From Nymphaea colorata (taxonomy: Eukaryota; Streptophyta; Magnoliopsida; Nymphaeales; Nymphaeaceae), in contig NC_045139.1 in the NCBI RefSeq assembly GCF_008831285.2, positions 28,623,206 to 28,687,205 of the forward strand: 64,000 nt of DNA, in the 5' to 3' direction. Shown here one piece after another: positions 1 to 12,800 of this stretch. Made by a program: the position numbers and the translations under genes. The notes under the pieces were generated by a model. The model was given only the letters and a program-made list of their open reading frames with translations. It did no database searches and was not told where the DNA came from. Positions within the stretch are counted from its first letter, which is position 1; each line of letters starts with the position of its first letter.

Positions 1-319
1 ATTTTTCGGCAAAATTGAAAATCTCGGGAAAAATTTGGCATTTTTTAGAAAATAAAAAATCTTAAAAATTAGGAAAAAGCAAAATATGCGCCTTTGTCAT
101 TTTTGCTTGATTTTTGGGAGTATTATGATATGCTTCTTTTAAGTTCTTAGATAGGGTATGGACTTAATATAATTTGCTGTAGTAGTTCTTTTGCTATTAT
201 AAATCCTGGTCCTTTTATGAGAAATAGATTGGCTTAGCATTTTTGCTTTTTCTCTTTTGCAAACTAATAGCATGTATCTGTTCTACCTATGCCTTTAGCT
301 GATTTTAACTACTGTGCAG
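1..319 (+). other. Intronic AT-rich DNA at window edge
   Basis: No exon is visible. The first 85 bases are strongly A/T rich with runs of A that loosely resemble, in reverse, the AT-rich repeat at 6976 and 9423; this resemblance is weak. A splice acceptor at 318-319 ends the intron. Confidence 0.5.
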
Positions 320-3300
320 GTGAAAGTAATTTTTTTTTCTAAGACTGGCGAACGTGCTGCTCCATTTTTGCGTCAAACAGCAAAAGACTATTGGTCATAT
401 GCTTCTTTTGCCTTCGTTTTGTGGCGTGAGGAGGAATCCTCCATATGGTGGAACATGTATATCTCTACTCTTCTGGCACCACTCCTTCCCTTGCTTCTTT
501 CCTTTTATTTGGGGCTGTTACATATGGCCATTGCACATATCCTTGAGAATCTGCATATTTAAGGAACAACTACCTTGATTATTGCTTGAGCTGGCAGATT
601 GATTCTGTTTCATGATCCTTCATGGTTCAGACTAATGTGTACTTTCCATGTGATGGGTTCAGTTGTAAATTCTCATTAACATTGCATACATTAAAGTAAT
701 AACCTAAACCAAAGCTTGAAAGGCAACGTCACTAATGATAACTGGAGTCTTTTCATAGTATGCATGTGTTTTTGGGTAATTATGATCCACCCTTTTTTTC
801 TCTATAATTTTCTAAATGAGCCGCTGTTCTCTTTAGAAACAGTAATCTGATTAACCTTTTCTCCTGAACTCCTGAAATAACTTTTTCCTAATTCCTTAAC
901 ACATGACACACACACACACACACACACAGAGGGAGAGGGAGAGGGGAAGAGAGAGAGAGAGGGAGTGATACTGATTAAAAGTTTTCTCCTTAGTTCCTTG
1001 TATTCTTTTTTTCCTAATTCATCTGACACTGTGTTGGCACTACAGTTATGTCAACTCCCTACAAGTTTTGTCATCCAGATGTAGTATGAGCTTTTTCCTT
1101 ATTCTGCTAGCCCTCTAGGTATTTTGAATATGGTAAGCTTGGCTGTCTTGTTAGACTTTATCGTGGTCATTGGTTACTGTTTTGGCACTAACAGGTTTGA
1201 AGTGGATTTTGCACCTGCTGTTGTCTTTGTAAGAGATCCAGGAGTGAAACCCTTAGTTATCCATGGTATATTGCTCATTGCATTTCTCTGTCACTTTTAG
1301 CTTCTCATCCATGCTTTTAATACTGCATGACCTTTATGCTGAAATTGATATATTTTTTTGTAGGTGTCCTCAATAGCTCTTCATTTTCAAAAATAATGGA
1401 ACAATATAAAAATCAAGGTATAGGAATCTATATTTTTTCTCTTTCTACTTTTTTTGTCCGTGGCGTTCTTACCAAAAAGGTGGTGCATGTCGATATCTGC
1501 TTTTCCTAAAGGACTTGTCGGTTATGAAAATTGAGTTTTAACAATTGTAGCTATAGTTCACTGATGCAAGTGAAAAATGCATTGGAGATGCAACATTTGT
1601 GGCTCTTTTACATGAAAAAGTAATTGACTAATAAAGATGCCTCTGATAATTGAGTTTTAGAAGGAATGATATCTCCTAATTATTGTTGTTGTGTTCTTAT
1701 CTATCTGTTTTGATTCATTAATATTATAGACCCTTCTGGTGTCACATACGAATTGATGCCTTTTATATTTGGCTGTTACTGCTGACATCAGCGAAAAACT
1801 ATTTGCATTGCTATACATTTACATAATATATCCAGAGAACTTTTTTCAAATGAAGAGTATCAGCTTCATAGCCAGTTTCTCTTGAAAGCTTCTTTGGGTT
1901 CACATATAGCAACCAAATGCCATATTGCTGTTTTTCAGTTGTTATTCATGATAGGACACATTTTACCATGCAGCAGCCTTTATGGAACATGACTTACGTT
2001 CTACTTTATTATCATTTATGAGAAACTTATGTACAAAATTGTGAGGTATGAATGGTGAAATCTGTTGGTGTAATTATGCAGCTTATGTGAATCTTACTGC
2101 TATATTATCCTGGAATTATGAGAGCACGATCTCAATATGGTGTTATTTTCTTTTTAATAATTTTCCTGGTAACGGATCAGTTTCACTTTCATGCATGTCT
2201 TAGATGTTTTAAGCATCCAAGCTGACTCTACTAGTTTCACACCTAGTCTGTGTTGTAGAATATAATCAACCCTTATGATGGTCTCCTCTGAGGGATGTAT
2301 TGTGTTTCAGTGCTTCCCCAGATAAGGAATATAAATTCTATGGAGCTGGGTTGTGATGCAAGAGGCTATTCTCGTGCTGGAAATGATACATCAACTTGGT
2401 ATTGTGTAATTCTTGCTGGGAGGCCAAGTTTGGAGCTTAATAATATGCGTCAAGTAAGTTTTGGTATTTTTAATGTGAAGTCCTTTATTTACTTGCGTCA
2501 TGCAAAAAAAAACTTGGTTATTTCTTGAATATTCTCTTATCTAGTTGACTGTCTTGATGGCACTATACCCATGGAATCAATTGGCCAGGGCTTTGACGCA
2601 GTGGGAAAGGGACTGCTCCTTTAACCCACGGTCAATGCCTAAATAAAGTAAAGTAATAAATAAAGCCAAATAGAAACTACATCTGTTTTTTATGCTCCGC
2701 GCCTGCATCATACTTCCGGAGTTGAAAAAGAATCGTCCTCGACCATGTAGATCTCGTATTATTGTTGGAGCTTAATAATATCCCCCTTGGTCCACTCAGC
2801 GTTGGAGGAACTAGACGTTAAATGGTGAAAGAAGGAAGGCTTGAATGGGCTGTTTACATGTTTCAGACCACCAGGCTGGATCCCAAGTGAACCGGATCAG
2901 ATTTTGGGTTTGATCAGACAAATCCGGACCCGGCTTCAGTATTGTAAGAACCGGTTTCTGGAGACCAGTATCGGTCTGTTTGATGCAGGAAACCGGCCCG
3001 ACTCGGTTTTTATATTCTCCAGGCCCAGATTGGATCCTGGACCCAGGATTTTGGGTCCAGACCCTAAGGCACCGTCTGGCGTCTCGCCCGACCCTGCCCC
3101 TCTCCTCCTCCGCCAGGCGCAGAAGGGCCGAGCCTACTCCGTCGGGCCAGCGATCGGTCGGCGGCACCATCGCCGCCGTCGCGCCGGTAGCTGGCGGCCG
3201 GCGGTGGACCGGTTCCCCCAAACAGTAGGTCTTTCCCTTTTCTGGGCAGTAAATCTGCCGCCCCCTTCGCCTGTGGCTCCTGGGCCGTCGGAGACAGATG

Positions 3301-6300
3301 ACAGCGGTGCTGGCGGTCGTCTACCAGCGGACTGAAAGCCTGTGACGGTCCGAATGGCTGCCGGCGGTGTTTTCTGTTGAATCTCGAAAATCAGGCGGAG
3401 GACTCCGTAACCCAACGCCGTTTTTCCGCCATCGGCCGCTTCAACTGTTTCCGGCCACATCTGTACGTGCCGCTGCTGGTGACCCACGATGGTGGGTGAT
3501 TCGATCGCCGACCGTTCAGCGCTCGCCTAAGTCGCCTGTTCATCTCTAACCTGTGGCAACGGTGAGGGCTTTCCGGCGGGCTTCTTCAACATAGCGGGAG
3601 GTGTTCCTATCGCCACAGTGTATTCGTCATTTGGTTCTGGTTCCTGTCCCAAACAACTACCGTTGGCTACAGGGTCCATCGGTGCCTCCGTCTTTGGCGC
3701 TGGAGAGATGTTCTGTTCCTCTGGTTCTAAGTTGATCTATATCTTCAATGTGTATCCTTCGTGCTTCCATCGAATCCATCTTTTTCGAGCATTCAGCAAG
3801 ACTTCACTCATCTGTGCTTCCACCGAATCCATCCTTTCGAGCATTCAGCGAGGTTTTCACTCATGAGCTGCATATCCTCTTGCAGATTTATCTTCATACT
3901 CAGCAGCTGTAACATCCGAGGATCTTGCTTACCTTTGTGCACATCTGCCTTGGTTGTTGACTCTAGCGTAACAAGTCGTTCCTCAAGTCTTCACTCGTTG
4001 TTCAAGAGAGAGGAAGAAACCTGGGCTCTGATACCACTTTGACGCAGTGGAGAAGAGGACTGTTCCTCTAACCCACGGCCAATACCTAAATTGATCTAAG
4101 GAAATCAAATAGAACATGAAATGCAATATAAATAACTGAAGCAAGGGAAAAAAGAAGATTAGGGTTTCATTAATCTCTAATTACAAATGAGGCTCTAAAC
4201 ATCTTTATATAACCTAAAATGGACTCCTGATCTATATTCAAACAAAGTAACAATAAATCAAATCCTAAAATACTGAAACAAGATCCAAATAAAATAAAAT
4301 AATAATAAAAACCAAATTGAAACTAAATCTGTTTTTTATGCTCTGCTCCTTCATCAGGCATATTTTTTTTTTTCCCTGTGGCTGCCGTAGGATGTTTTTA
4401 GCCCAGTAGCCCACACATGTTGTCGTTCTCTCTCAATACTCACTTCTGATGCTGGGAGCTGAAGTATTCAACTCCTGTCTTTGCTTTCTGCAACCATTAT
4501 CTTTCAATCATATATCATTGCATGCTTTTTTTGGAAGTCTGTGGTTTTAGATTACTGTATGCTCAAGAAGTGCACTGCAGTTCCTCAGTTTAATGATGGA
4601 GTTAGATTTGGTATACATGTTGGCCTTTGGTTGTGCACATCTTTCTTTGATTCTGTTGGATGTGTCCAGCTAATGTTCATGCATTGTTTTCTAGCGTTGT
4701 CTTGCAAAATGAATGACTTTGACTGTTGCACCTGAAACTTTGGCAGACCATGCGCAAGATCCAAGACATATTGTCAGAAGATGATCTCCCAGAAGTTGCT
4801 GGCCTAGGTCGGCTTTCAGTCTCACCAATCGTTGTTAAAGCCTATAGAGAGCAAAGGTTAACTTTTGCCTGGGTTGATGGAGAGGCTCAAAGTGTAAGAT
4901 ATTTGGAGATTTGATATATTCCACTTTATTCATATGATCTTTCTCAATCTAACAGACTGGCTTTCTACCCTTCCTTTGTTTTTTTAACCTCTTCCCAGAA
5001 ACATCTGCTAATATTCAAAAAGTGAAGCCCCTCATCATTTCTCACTTGAAATTGATGTGTAGTTGTAGAAGTCTGTAATGCTAAGCATGAGAATCCATAT
5101 GCCTCATGAAGGGCAGTAGTGTACTTAATGCTACTGATACATGTTTCATGGGTGAGGGCAGAAAATATCAGTCATACAAAGGAAACATCAAGTGCTATGA
5201 AAATTTGGAAACCTGTGCATGTACGCATCCCATCTATGCTGCACAAACAGGTAGAAATAATGGTTGCACAGTTTTAATAGTGCTAATTGCAAATATTTAT
5301 AAGTTTATAACCTATTGTCTAAGTTACCTATGCGAGGCAGCATTAACTATTGTTTGTTAGCAGCGTTGCCATTAAAAGCCATACTTTGCACATCATAAGA
5401 TCCTCAATTTGCATTGGCCGAGGTTTGTGAAACAAACATACACACCCACCCTTTCTTGGAGAAAATCCACTGATGAGAAGTTTGTGAAAGAAGCCGGCTA
5501 TCTGTGGGTCAGAAAATGTAAATTGCTTAATTACCTCAAATGACTTAAAATTAAAAAAAATTCTCAGTTGAAAACCAAGCTTGGCAAGGTGCACGTTTAA
5601 CCAAGTTATATGCTACTTTTTTGTATGTCTTCATAATCATGGGCGGCGGTAAAAGACATGTTCAATTTTATGACTGTACATATAAATGTGCTCGATCAAA
5701 TGGTGTCAATTCTTACATTTATAGTGATTATTATCTGCTAAAAATTAAATTAGAAGAGATTTTCACTCTTCATATGACTGAAGATGAATTGTAGCCAATC
5801 CCATATGAAATCCTGGGAATTTTCACTCTTCAGTTTTACTGTTTATGGACTAGAAGCAATTTAATGCAGTTTGGACTTGTGAGTTCAAAAATTATCTTAT
5901 ATTAGAATCATATTGTTTGACATAAGAATCCTTCATTTACTCTGCTTTTGTGAAAATGCAAACCATAAAAGACAGGCAACAACCTTCAAGTGAAAAATGA
6001 AAGGTCAATGTACTAAAATCGCCTCTGGTCATACAAATTCATGTCCTAGAATTGACCCCTTCTGAGAATAGAAAGATATAATAACAAAACAGTTTATAGC
6101 TATCTTTAGAAAGTAAATCTCTGGTAGAAGTTACATGAGTGCTCTTATGGTTGATTGCCAAGAGTTTCAAAGAAAAAGGAATCTATTAGGCACTTATTTG
6201 CATGAGAGGGCAACTTTCAAGCATGCTTGAAAGAGGTTTAATTCGGGTCATCCATACATTTGAAGATTGTCTGCTCATTTGTTTCTCAATTATAGTTTAA

Positions 6301-9300
6301 CTTGTTCATATTCTTATTTCTTATAAGCCTATTTAATTGCCAGCTTTACTTTTACATGCATTAAAATTTAAAATCACATTCTCCTGAGATTTTTATTAAA
6401 AAATATTTGTGATATTTCAATTGTTTGTTTGTCAAATTTGAAATGTGGTTATTTCTCTCTCGCCCAGAAATATTGTTTCTTCTATCTCTTCTCCGAACAT
6501 AGCTATGAAACTTGTGGTCCAAAAAGATATGGAGATGAAGAGGATGTGCCTCGTTTGTTTATCGTCCGGTACAATCGGAACTCCACAAGTGATGATGCTC
6601 AGGTTGAGAAATACAAAGGGACCATGTTGAGCATGTTTAAAGAGGGTGAAATAGGTCTAGCATCCCAGCTCGTGGCGAGGCATAATGGTTCAGCAAACAT
6701 CCCGGAGGTACAATTCCTATGTTTCGAATACTAACATGCATTCTTTTTCTCAAGACTTACAGAAGTTCTCTCATTTTTTTTTCTTTTGACCATTTTAGAA
6801 TGTTCTTCATGTGATCCTATAGTGGTTACTTCTATTAGTTGCTGTTTTAAGCAATGGCATGTGAATTTGATAAATATTGGTTACTTTACCTCCACTAGAA
6901 TTATTTTCAAAGTACTTGTTCTCACAAATTAGGCCTCAATTGCAAGTAATTGCTTCTAAAAAGAATTGATAAGCATAGTCACAAATTTTTTTTTTTTTTT
7001 CGGAGAAAATGTGTATAAAATGTGAGAAAGAAGCCAGCCATAAAACTTAAAAAAAACACTGTTTTCTCAAAAAAAAAAGAAAAAAGAAAATCTAAAACAA
7101 AAAAACACGAAATCCTTTTTTTCATGTTTTACTGCTGCTTGTTTTTATTTTCTAAATTTTGTTTGTTTTTTATTTACTTATTTTTTGACATCTGTGTTAT
7201 TAGTTTTTCACTTATTTTATTTTTCTCTATTTTTTAGGATTTTTAAATTTTTTTAAAATTTATGTATCCCTTTTTTTTCCTTTTTTTTGCAAGTTCGGCA
7301 TATTATATCCTAGAAAAACCTCGCTGTCTAAAATGCAAGAATATTTTTTTTCTGATAAGTATCCTAAGTGTCAAAACTTCCCTTTTAAGTTGGCAATACA
7401 GAGTTGCTCACACATTTGTCCTTTATCCATATTACTGCATTCATGTTACTGTGAGGGACATTTTTATTCTCTTCATTTCATGCATTTATGCCAGGAAAAA
7501 TGTTCTTTTATTTTTTAATATATCATTCTCTAACAGTTACATCTAATAGGTCTTAGTGCCAGAGGTATTTGTAGGAAGCCATCAATGCAAATTAAACAAA
7601 CATGTGAGCACAAAATTAACTCAGAAAATGGAACTCTTTAGTAATTTGTTTAACATCTTTTAATGCCATTAATTTCAAATGTTCTGACCAACATTTGTGA
7701 GTCAATTTTGAGCATGCTTCAGAAAATAAGAATGATAATAATATAATAACAGTTAATGCTAAAAAAGAAGAGAGATAAATATTTGTATATTCTGAAATAA
7801 TGATTTAGACTTTATTGTCTCTGAAAGGTGACACTTTTGATTGGCCTATCTATTTACACTCTGAAGTGCTTCTGCTTCTGGTTTTCTTTTTTAATTGCAG
7901 ATACTAGAATGGGTTGCTGAAATAGTAACGAATGGTGATGCAGGGGACCTTCCTTACTATGTAAGTGAGATTCATATGTTGACATGCTACTAGTCTCATT
8001 TTTGTAGAGCAGTACATTTCACATTGGGTTAGAAAAAATTGGGTTGATTTAAAAAGAATTTGAGGACGACTGTTCTCGAGTCCAAAAACAAGCATTTTTA
8101 TTGGACTACATCCTCTCCATGCTGTCATAATCCTATGTGTAGGCATGCTATTGCCCAAACTTGGCTACTGGTAAACTAAGACTGCAAACCAAAATCTGGA
8201 TCTAGTAGGGCAGATATATGAATTTTTGCTCAATCTTGCTAAATCAGCCTGTGTCAAGTTTGGATAGGTGTTATAGACAAGCAAATTGTGGAGCCTTAGT
8301 TTCAAATTCAAAGTCAGATACTCTCATTGACTAATATGCTGAAGCTAAATATCTCCTTTATTGCAGTTTCTTAATTATTGCTCAAGTGAAAAATCTAGAA
8401 ATGAATGCAACATTGTGTGCTTATGCACAACCCTTTTCCTATTTCCTGAGATCCTATTCTGCATCTTATCAATCAGACAAAGTAAGAACATTATTACTAT
8501 ATAGTTCCAATGTGATTTTCCAACTAAAATTGACTTCCTTGCCAATGCTTTGGTTGCATTCATTGCCACAAGAAACTCATAGGTGATTGAATGTAGTGGT
8601 GTTAAGGATCTAATATTTTAACAATTGTTTATCTTGCCCTTCCACTTTATGAGATGCATTTGAACAGTCGTCTAAGTTTCTAACAACAAGGTAATGAGAA
8701 GAAAATACCTGATAATATTTTGTGCTTTGTACTAAAGACAGTAAAAGATTCAGCTTAGCTAGAATTATTTAGCTGAACCAACATAGAGTGGAAGAAGTTT
8801 CCTAGGTATTCGGAGTAGGAGTTCTTTGTACAAGCTGGTCTAATAATCATCAATCAAGCTAGTTGTTTGAGGGCTTCTCATTGATCATTTTAAAAGTGCT
8901 AGTGGTGGTTGTGAGTTGTAACAAAGGTAGAATAAAAAAACTAAAGATACAAATTGGAGAAAATTAGAAATTACACTAAGCAGCCTGTATACATATGTCC
9001 ACCTGGTATATACTTATAATAGTATATATATATACAATATAGTGTATGTGTGTGTGTGTGTATCTCTCTCGCCCTTTCTAGTACATGTACACAAGCATAA
9101 GCACACACACATGCTAAATTGTACACAGGTAATATGTATTTACATAGATTCTAACAGGTTGGACCTCTATACTTTTACTACATTTATCACGGCATCCATG
9201 TTTTTACAAGACTCAGTTCTTATGTACTAGATGTCATTTTATATTTTTTTTCCAAGGTCAAATTGACAAGTTTTTTTTTTTGAAAAGACATTTTTGACAT

Positions 9301-9370
9301 GGCAATAGTCCCCCTTTTGATATACTTGTTCAGATCGTACAGAGTAGTTCCCATGGATTTTGCATTTCCT

Positions 9371-9421
<51 letters not shown>

Positions 9422-9785
9422 GTAGTCACTGAAAACACGTTTTTTTTTAAAAAGCGCGATAAATTAACTGGCCGTTTAAAACTTAAAAAAACGTGCTTTT
9501 CAGTTTTTTAACGCTTTTTTTCAGTTTTTTTCACTTTTTCATTTTTTTTCAGTTTTTTAATGTCAAATAGTTTTGTTTTCATTTTCTATTTTTTATTTGT
9601 TGCAAATTTACTTCTCTTTTGATGTTTGTGTTATTAGTTTATCATTTATTTTATTTTTTTCCCATTTTTAGTTTTTTAAAATTTTAAAAAATTTACCGTA
9701 TTTTTCACTTTTTCTCGTTTTTTCAAGCTCGTCGTAATATACTTGACAAAAACTTCGCCGTTTAAAACTCCAAGACATTATTTGT

Positions 9786-9852
<67 letters not shown>

Positions 9853-12800
9853 GATCCAAATCTGCTATATGCCGGATGTTGCTGGATGGCTAATGTTGAT
9901 AGATTGTGGGTTTCGGGTCCGGATCCATACCCGACCCGCCTTGTAGCCCGTTTTGGGCTCTACTTAAGTCATGTAACCCTAATCCTTAAGTGTTAATGAT
10001 AATCTTAAGAGAGAGAGAGTCTGGCTGCTAGTGGGCACCAACTCCTCCTCATTCGTGGTTTTTTCTCCCTCGTGTTGAGGGTTTTCCACGTTACATCGTG
10101 ATCATTGCTTCTCTTCCTCTTCTTCTTGTTCGTATCTCTACATGGTATCAGAGCCGTGAAGTTCCGGCGTTTCTGGTTGTCTTTTGCCCGTGTTAGAGGA
10201 GAATCGCCCGGCACTGTTCATCGTCTCGCCCGTGCCCGACGCTCGTGCCCGAGCGTCGTCTGTCGTCCCGTCGCCGTCTCCGCCCAGCGCCGCCCTGATC
10301 AACGCCGCTCAGGATTCCGCCGTCTCCGCCTAGCGACAACCGGCCCAGCGACGCCCTGATTAGCGCAGCCGCTTCCGCCCAGCGTCGGCCTGCCCAGCGG
10401 CGTTCCCGTTCTGCCGCTTCCGCCTAGCGTCGGCCTGCCCAAACGACGACCTGTCCAGCGGCGGTCTTTTTCCGCCCAACGCCGTGTCCTTTTCCGGCGC
10501 CGTGCCGCTCTGCCTGATCTGTTTCCGCCCAGCGCCGCGCCGACTGCCTGGTCTGTTCCCGCCCAGCGCCGCGCCGCTTTGCCTGGTTCCGTTTCCTGCT
10601 CTCTGTCCGTTTTTTGGTGTTGTATCGTGTGATTGCTTCTTGCTGCCTACTGGTCTGTGATTATGGCAGCCTCTTCCTCGTCAACCGTCAACACCAATCC
10701 CACTGAAATAGGGGCTTTTAGAACGGAGAATGTTCCCATGCAGGTCATCACTCTTCGCCTCACCAAGGATAATTATTTTTCGTGGTCGCCTGCTATGACC
10801 ATGGGGATTGCTGGCCGTGGTCGCATGGCCTATATTGATGGGAGCAACCCCGAACCAGCAAGAACAAGTGATGTGTGGCATACTTGGTTTCTTGAGGATA
10901 ATCAAGTGAAAACTTGGATTGTCAATTCCGTTTCCGCCGATATTCAGCCCCTTATCCTTCGGAAGAAGACTGCTAGAGACATGTGGGTGGTCCTCGAGCA
11001 AATGTATGGCCAAAAGAAGACCGCAATTCGTACTTACCAAGTAATGAAGACAGTTTATGGCATTCGACAAGGGACCTCGTCTGTTGCAGAGTACTATGGG
11101 GCTTTGAAAGCCAAGTGGGAAGAGCTTGACTATCATTCTGATATTCCTTGGCATTGTCCCCATGATCAGGCACTCTATGTTGCTCATGAATGGGAAAACA
11201 GGGTGTTCCTATTTTTAGCAGGTTTAAATGATGAGTTTGAAGGTGTTCGAAGTCAGATTTTGAATTCAGGGGAGGTGTCCAGTATTGAAGATGTGTACTC
11301 CTGTGTTGAAGCGGAAGAACAGCAAAGGCTTGTTACAAAAGAAGGGAAGAGGGAACTTGTGCCCTATAACGAGAGATCTGCTCTCGTGAGTCGTGGTCCT
11401 GGCGGCCCATCTAGGTCTCTTCGCCGGTGCACTCACTGCAAGAAGACAGGTCACACTGTGGATTATTGCTGGGATCTTCATCCAGAAAAGAAGGGGAACA
11501 GAGGGAGATCTTTGACTGGGAGAACGCCCGTGTCTGAGGTGCAAGCCTCTAGTGGAGAAAAAGTCTCCATTTCTGCTGACCAGCTTCGTGAACTAAGGGC
11601 TTATTTGGGCAGGCTCGATGTCAACAAGACTGAGACCTCAGAGGGAACTACAGCTAATCAGGCTCTTGCAGCTATTGGCAATCAAGGTAACTCTTCTGTG
11701 GGGGAATGGATTGTCGATAGTGGTGCTACTCATCACATGACAGGTAATCCAAAATTGTTTCATGAGTATAAGTTGTCCTCGGGAAGGGAACGTGTTTCTC
11801 TTGCCGATGGTTCCTCTACCTGTGTGGCAGGCGAAGGCACTCTGTCCTTGTTGGACAAATTTCATGTGCAGGGCGCTTTACATGTTCCCCAGTTTCCTTT
11901 AAATCTCTTATCAGTCAGTAGACTTACTAAAGAATTGAATTGTGAACTTATATTCTCTGCCGATCGTTGTGTTTTGCAGGACTTGGTGACAGGGAAGAGG
12001 ATTGGGATTGGTTTAGCTTCTGATGGATTATATCGTCTTCCCATACGTGTGGCTACTGCTCTGTTGACAGCGATCCGCAAGACAGATAAGAGAAGAGAAG
12101 ATTGTCTTCAGTCTTTTATGTACTGGCATGAACGTTTTGGGCATTTACCTTTTGGGATTTTGAAACATTTGTTTCCAGACTTGTGTTCCTCCTTTGATGT
12201 GTCTTCCATTTCTTGTGATGTTTGTCAGTTTGCCAAACATGTGAGGGCTTCGTACCCTCTTTCTTCTAGTTGTGCTAATGAAGCTTTTTCTCTGATTCAC
12301 TCTGATGTATGGGGACCTTCGGGCATTCATACCCGTCAAGGTTTCCAGTACTTTATCACTTTCATTGATGATTTCTCTCGTGCTACATTTATATACTTGT
12401 TAAAAGACCGCAGCGAGGTTCCTCGAATCATCGAGACATTTATTCTTCTTGTGCATACCCAGTATGGTGCGAATGTTAAAACTTTCAGGTCCGATAATGC
12501 CCGTGAGTACATGTGTCGGCATGTTGAGGAGTTTCTTAGACAACGGGGGATTGTTCACGAGACATCCTGTAGTTACACCCCCCCTCAAAATGGGGTAGCT
12601 GAAAGGAAAAATCGTCAACTTCTTAATGTCACCAGGGCTCTTTTGTTTCAGAGAAATCTTCCTAAACACTATTGGGGTGATGCAGTTCTTACTAGTGCCT
12701 ATCTTATTAACCGCATGCCCAGTCGTGTTTTGAATGGTAGGACTCCCCACTCGTTGCTTCCTGGCAGTCGTCCACCATTTCCTCTTCCTCCTCGTGTTTT

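Larger units (their letters stand above)
2594..4356 (-). mobile_element. Non-autonomous LTR retrotransposon, reverse orientation, in intron
   Basis: Two related direct repeats (2594-2710 and 4040-4356) begin TGACGCAG and end CATCA on the plus strand; read on the minus strand they start TGATG and end GTCA, the usual TG...CA form. Next to the right-hand copy, at 4023-4036, is the reverse complement of TGGTATCAGAGCCC, the usual initiator-Met tRNA primer site, which fixes the orientation as minus. Flanks GGCTT (2589-2593) and GGCAT (4357-4361) look like a 5-bp target duplication with one change. The 1.3-kb interior is GC-rich around 3000-3600 and encodes no protease, integrase or reverse transcriptase that I can see, so it would need an autonomous partner. 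A clear polypurine tract is not seen at 2711-2730. The element sits in the intron between 2453 and 4747. Confidence 0.8.

Noticed and set aside
2811-3335. Overlapping open frames of 136-164 codons on both strands
   Set aside because: They lie in the GC-rich interior of the non-autonomous LTR element and show no recognisable domain.
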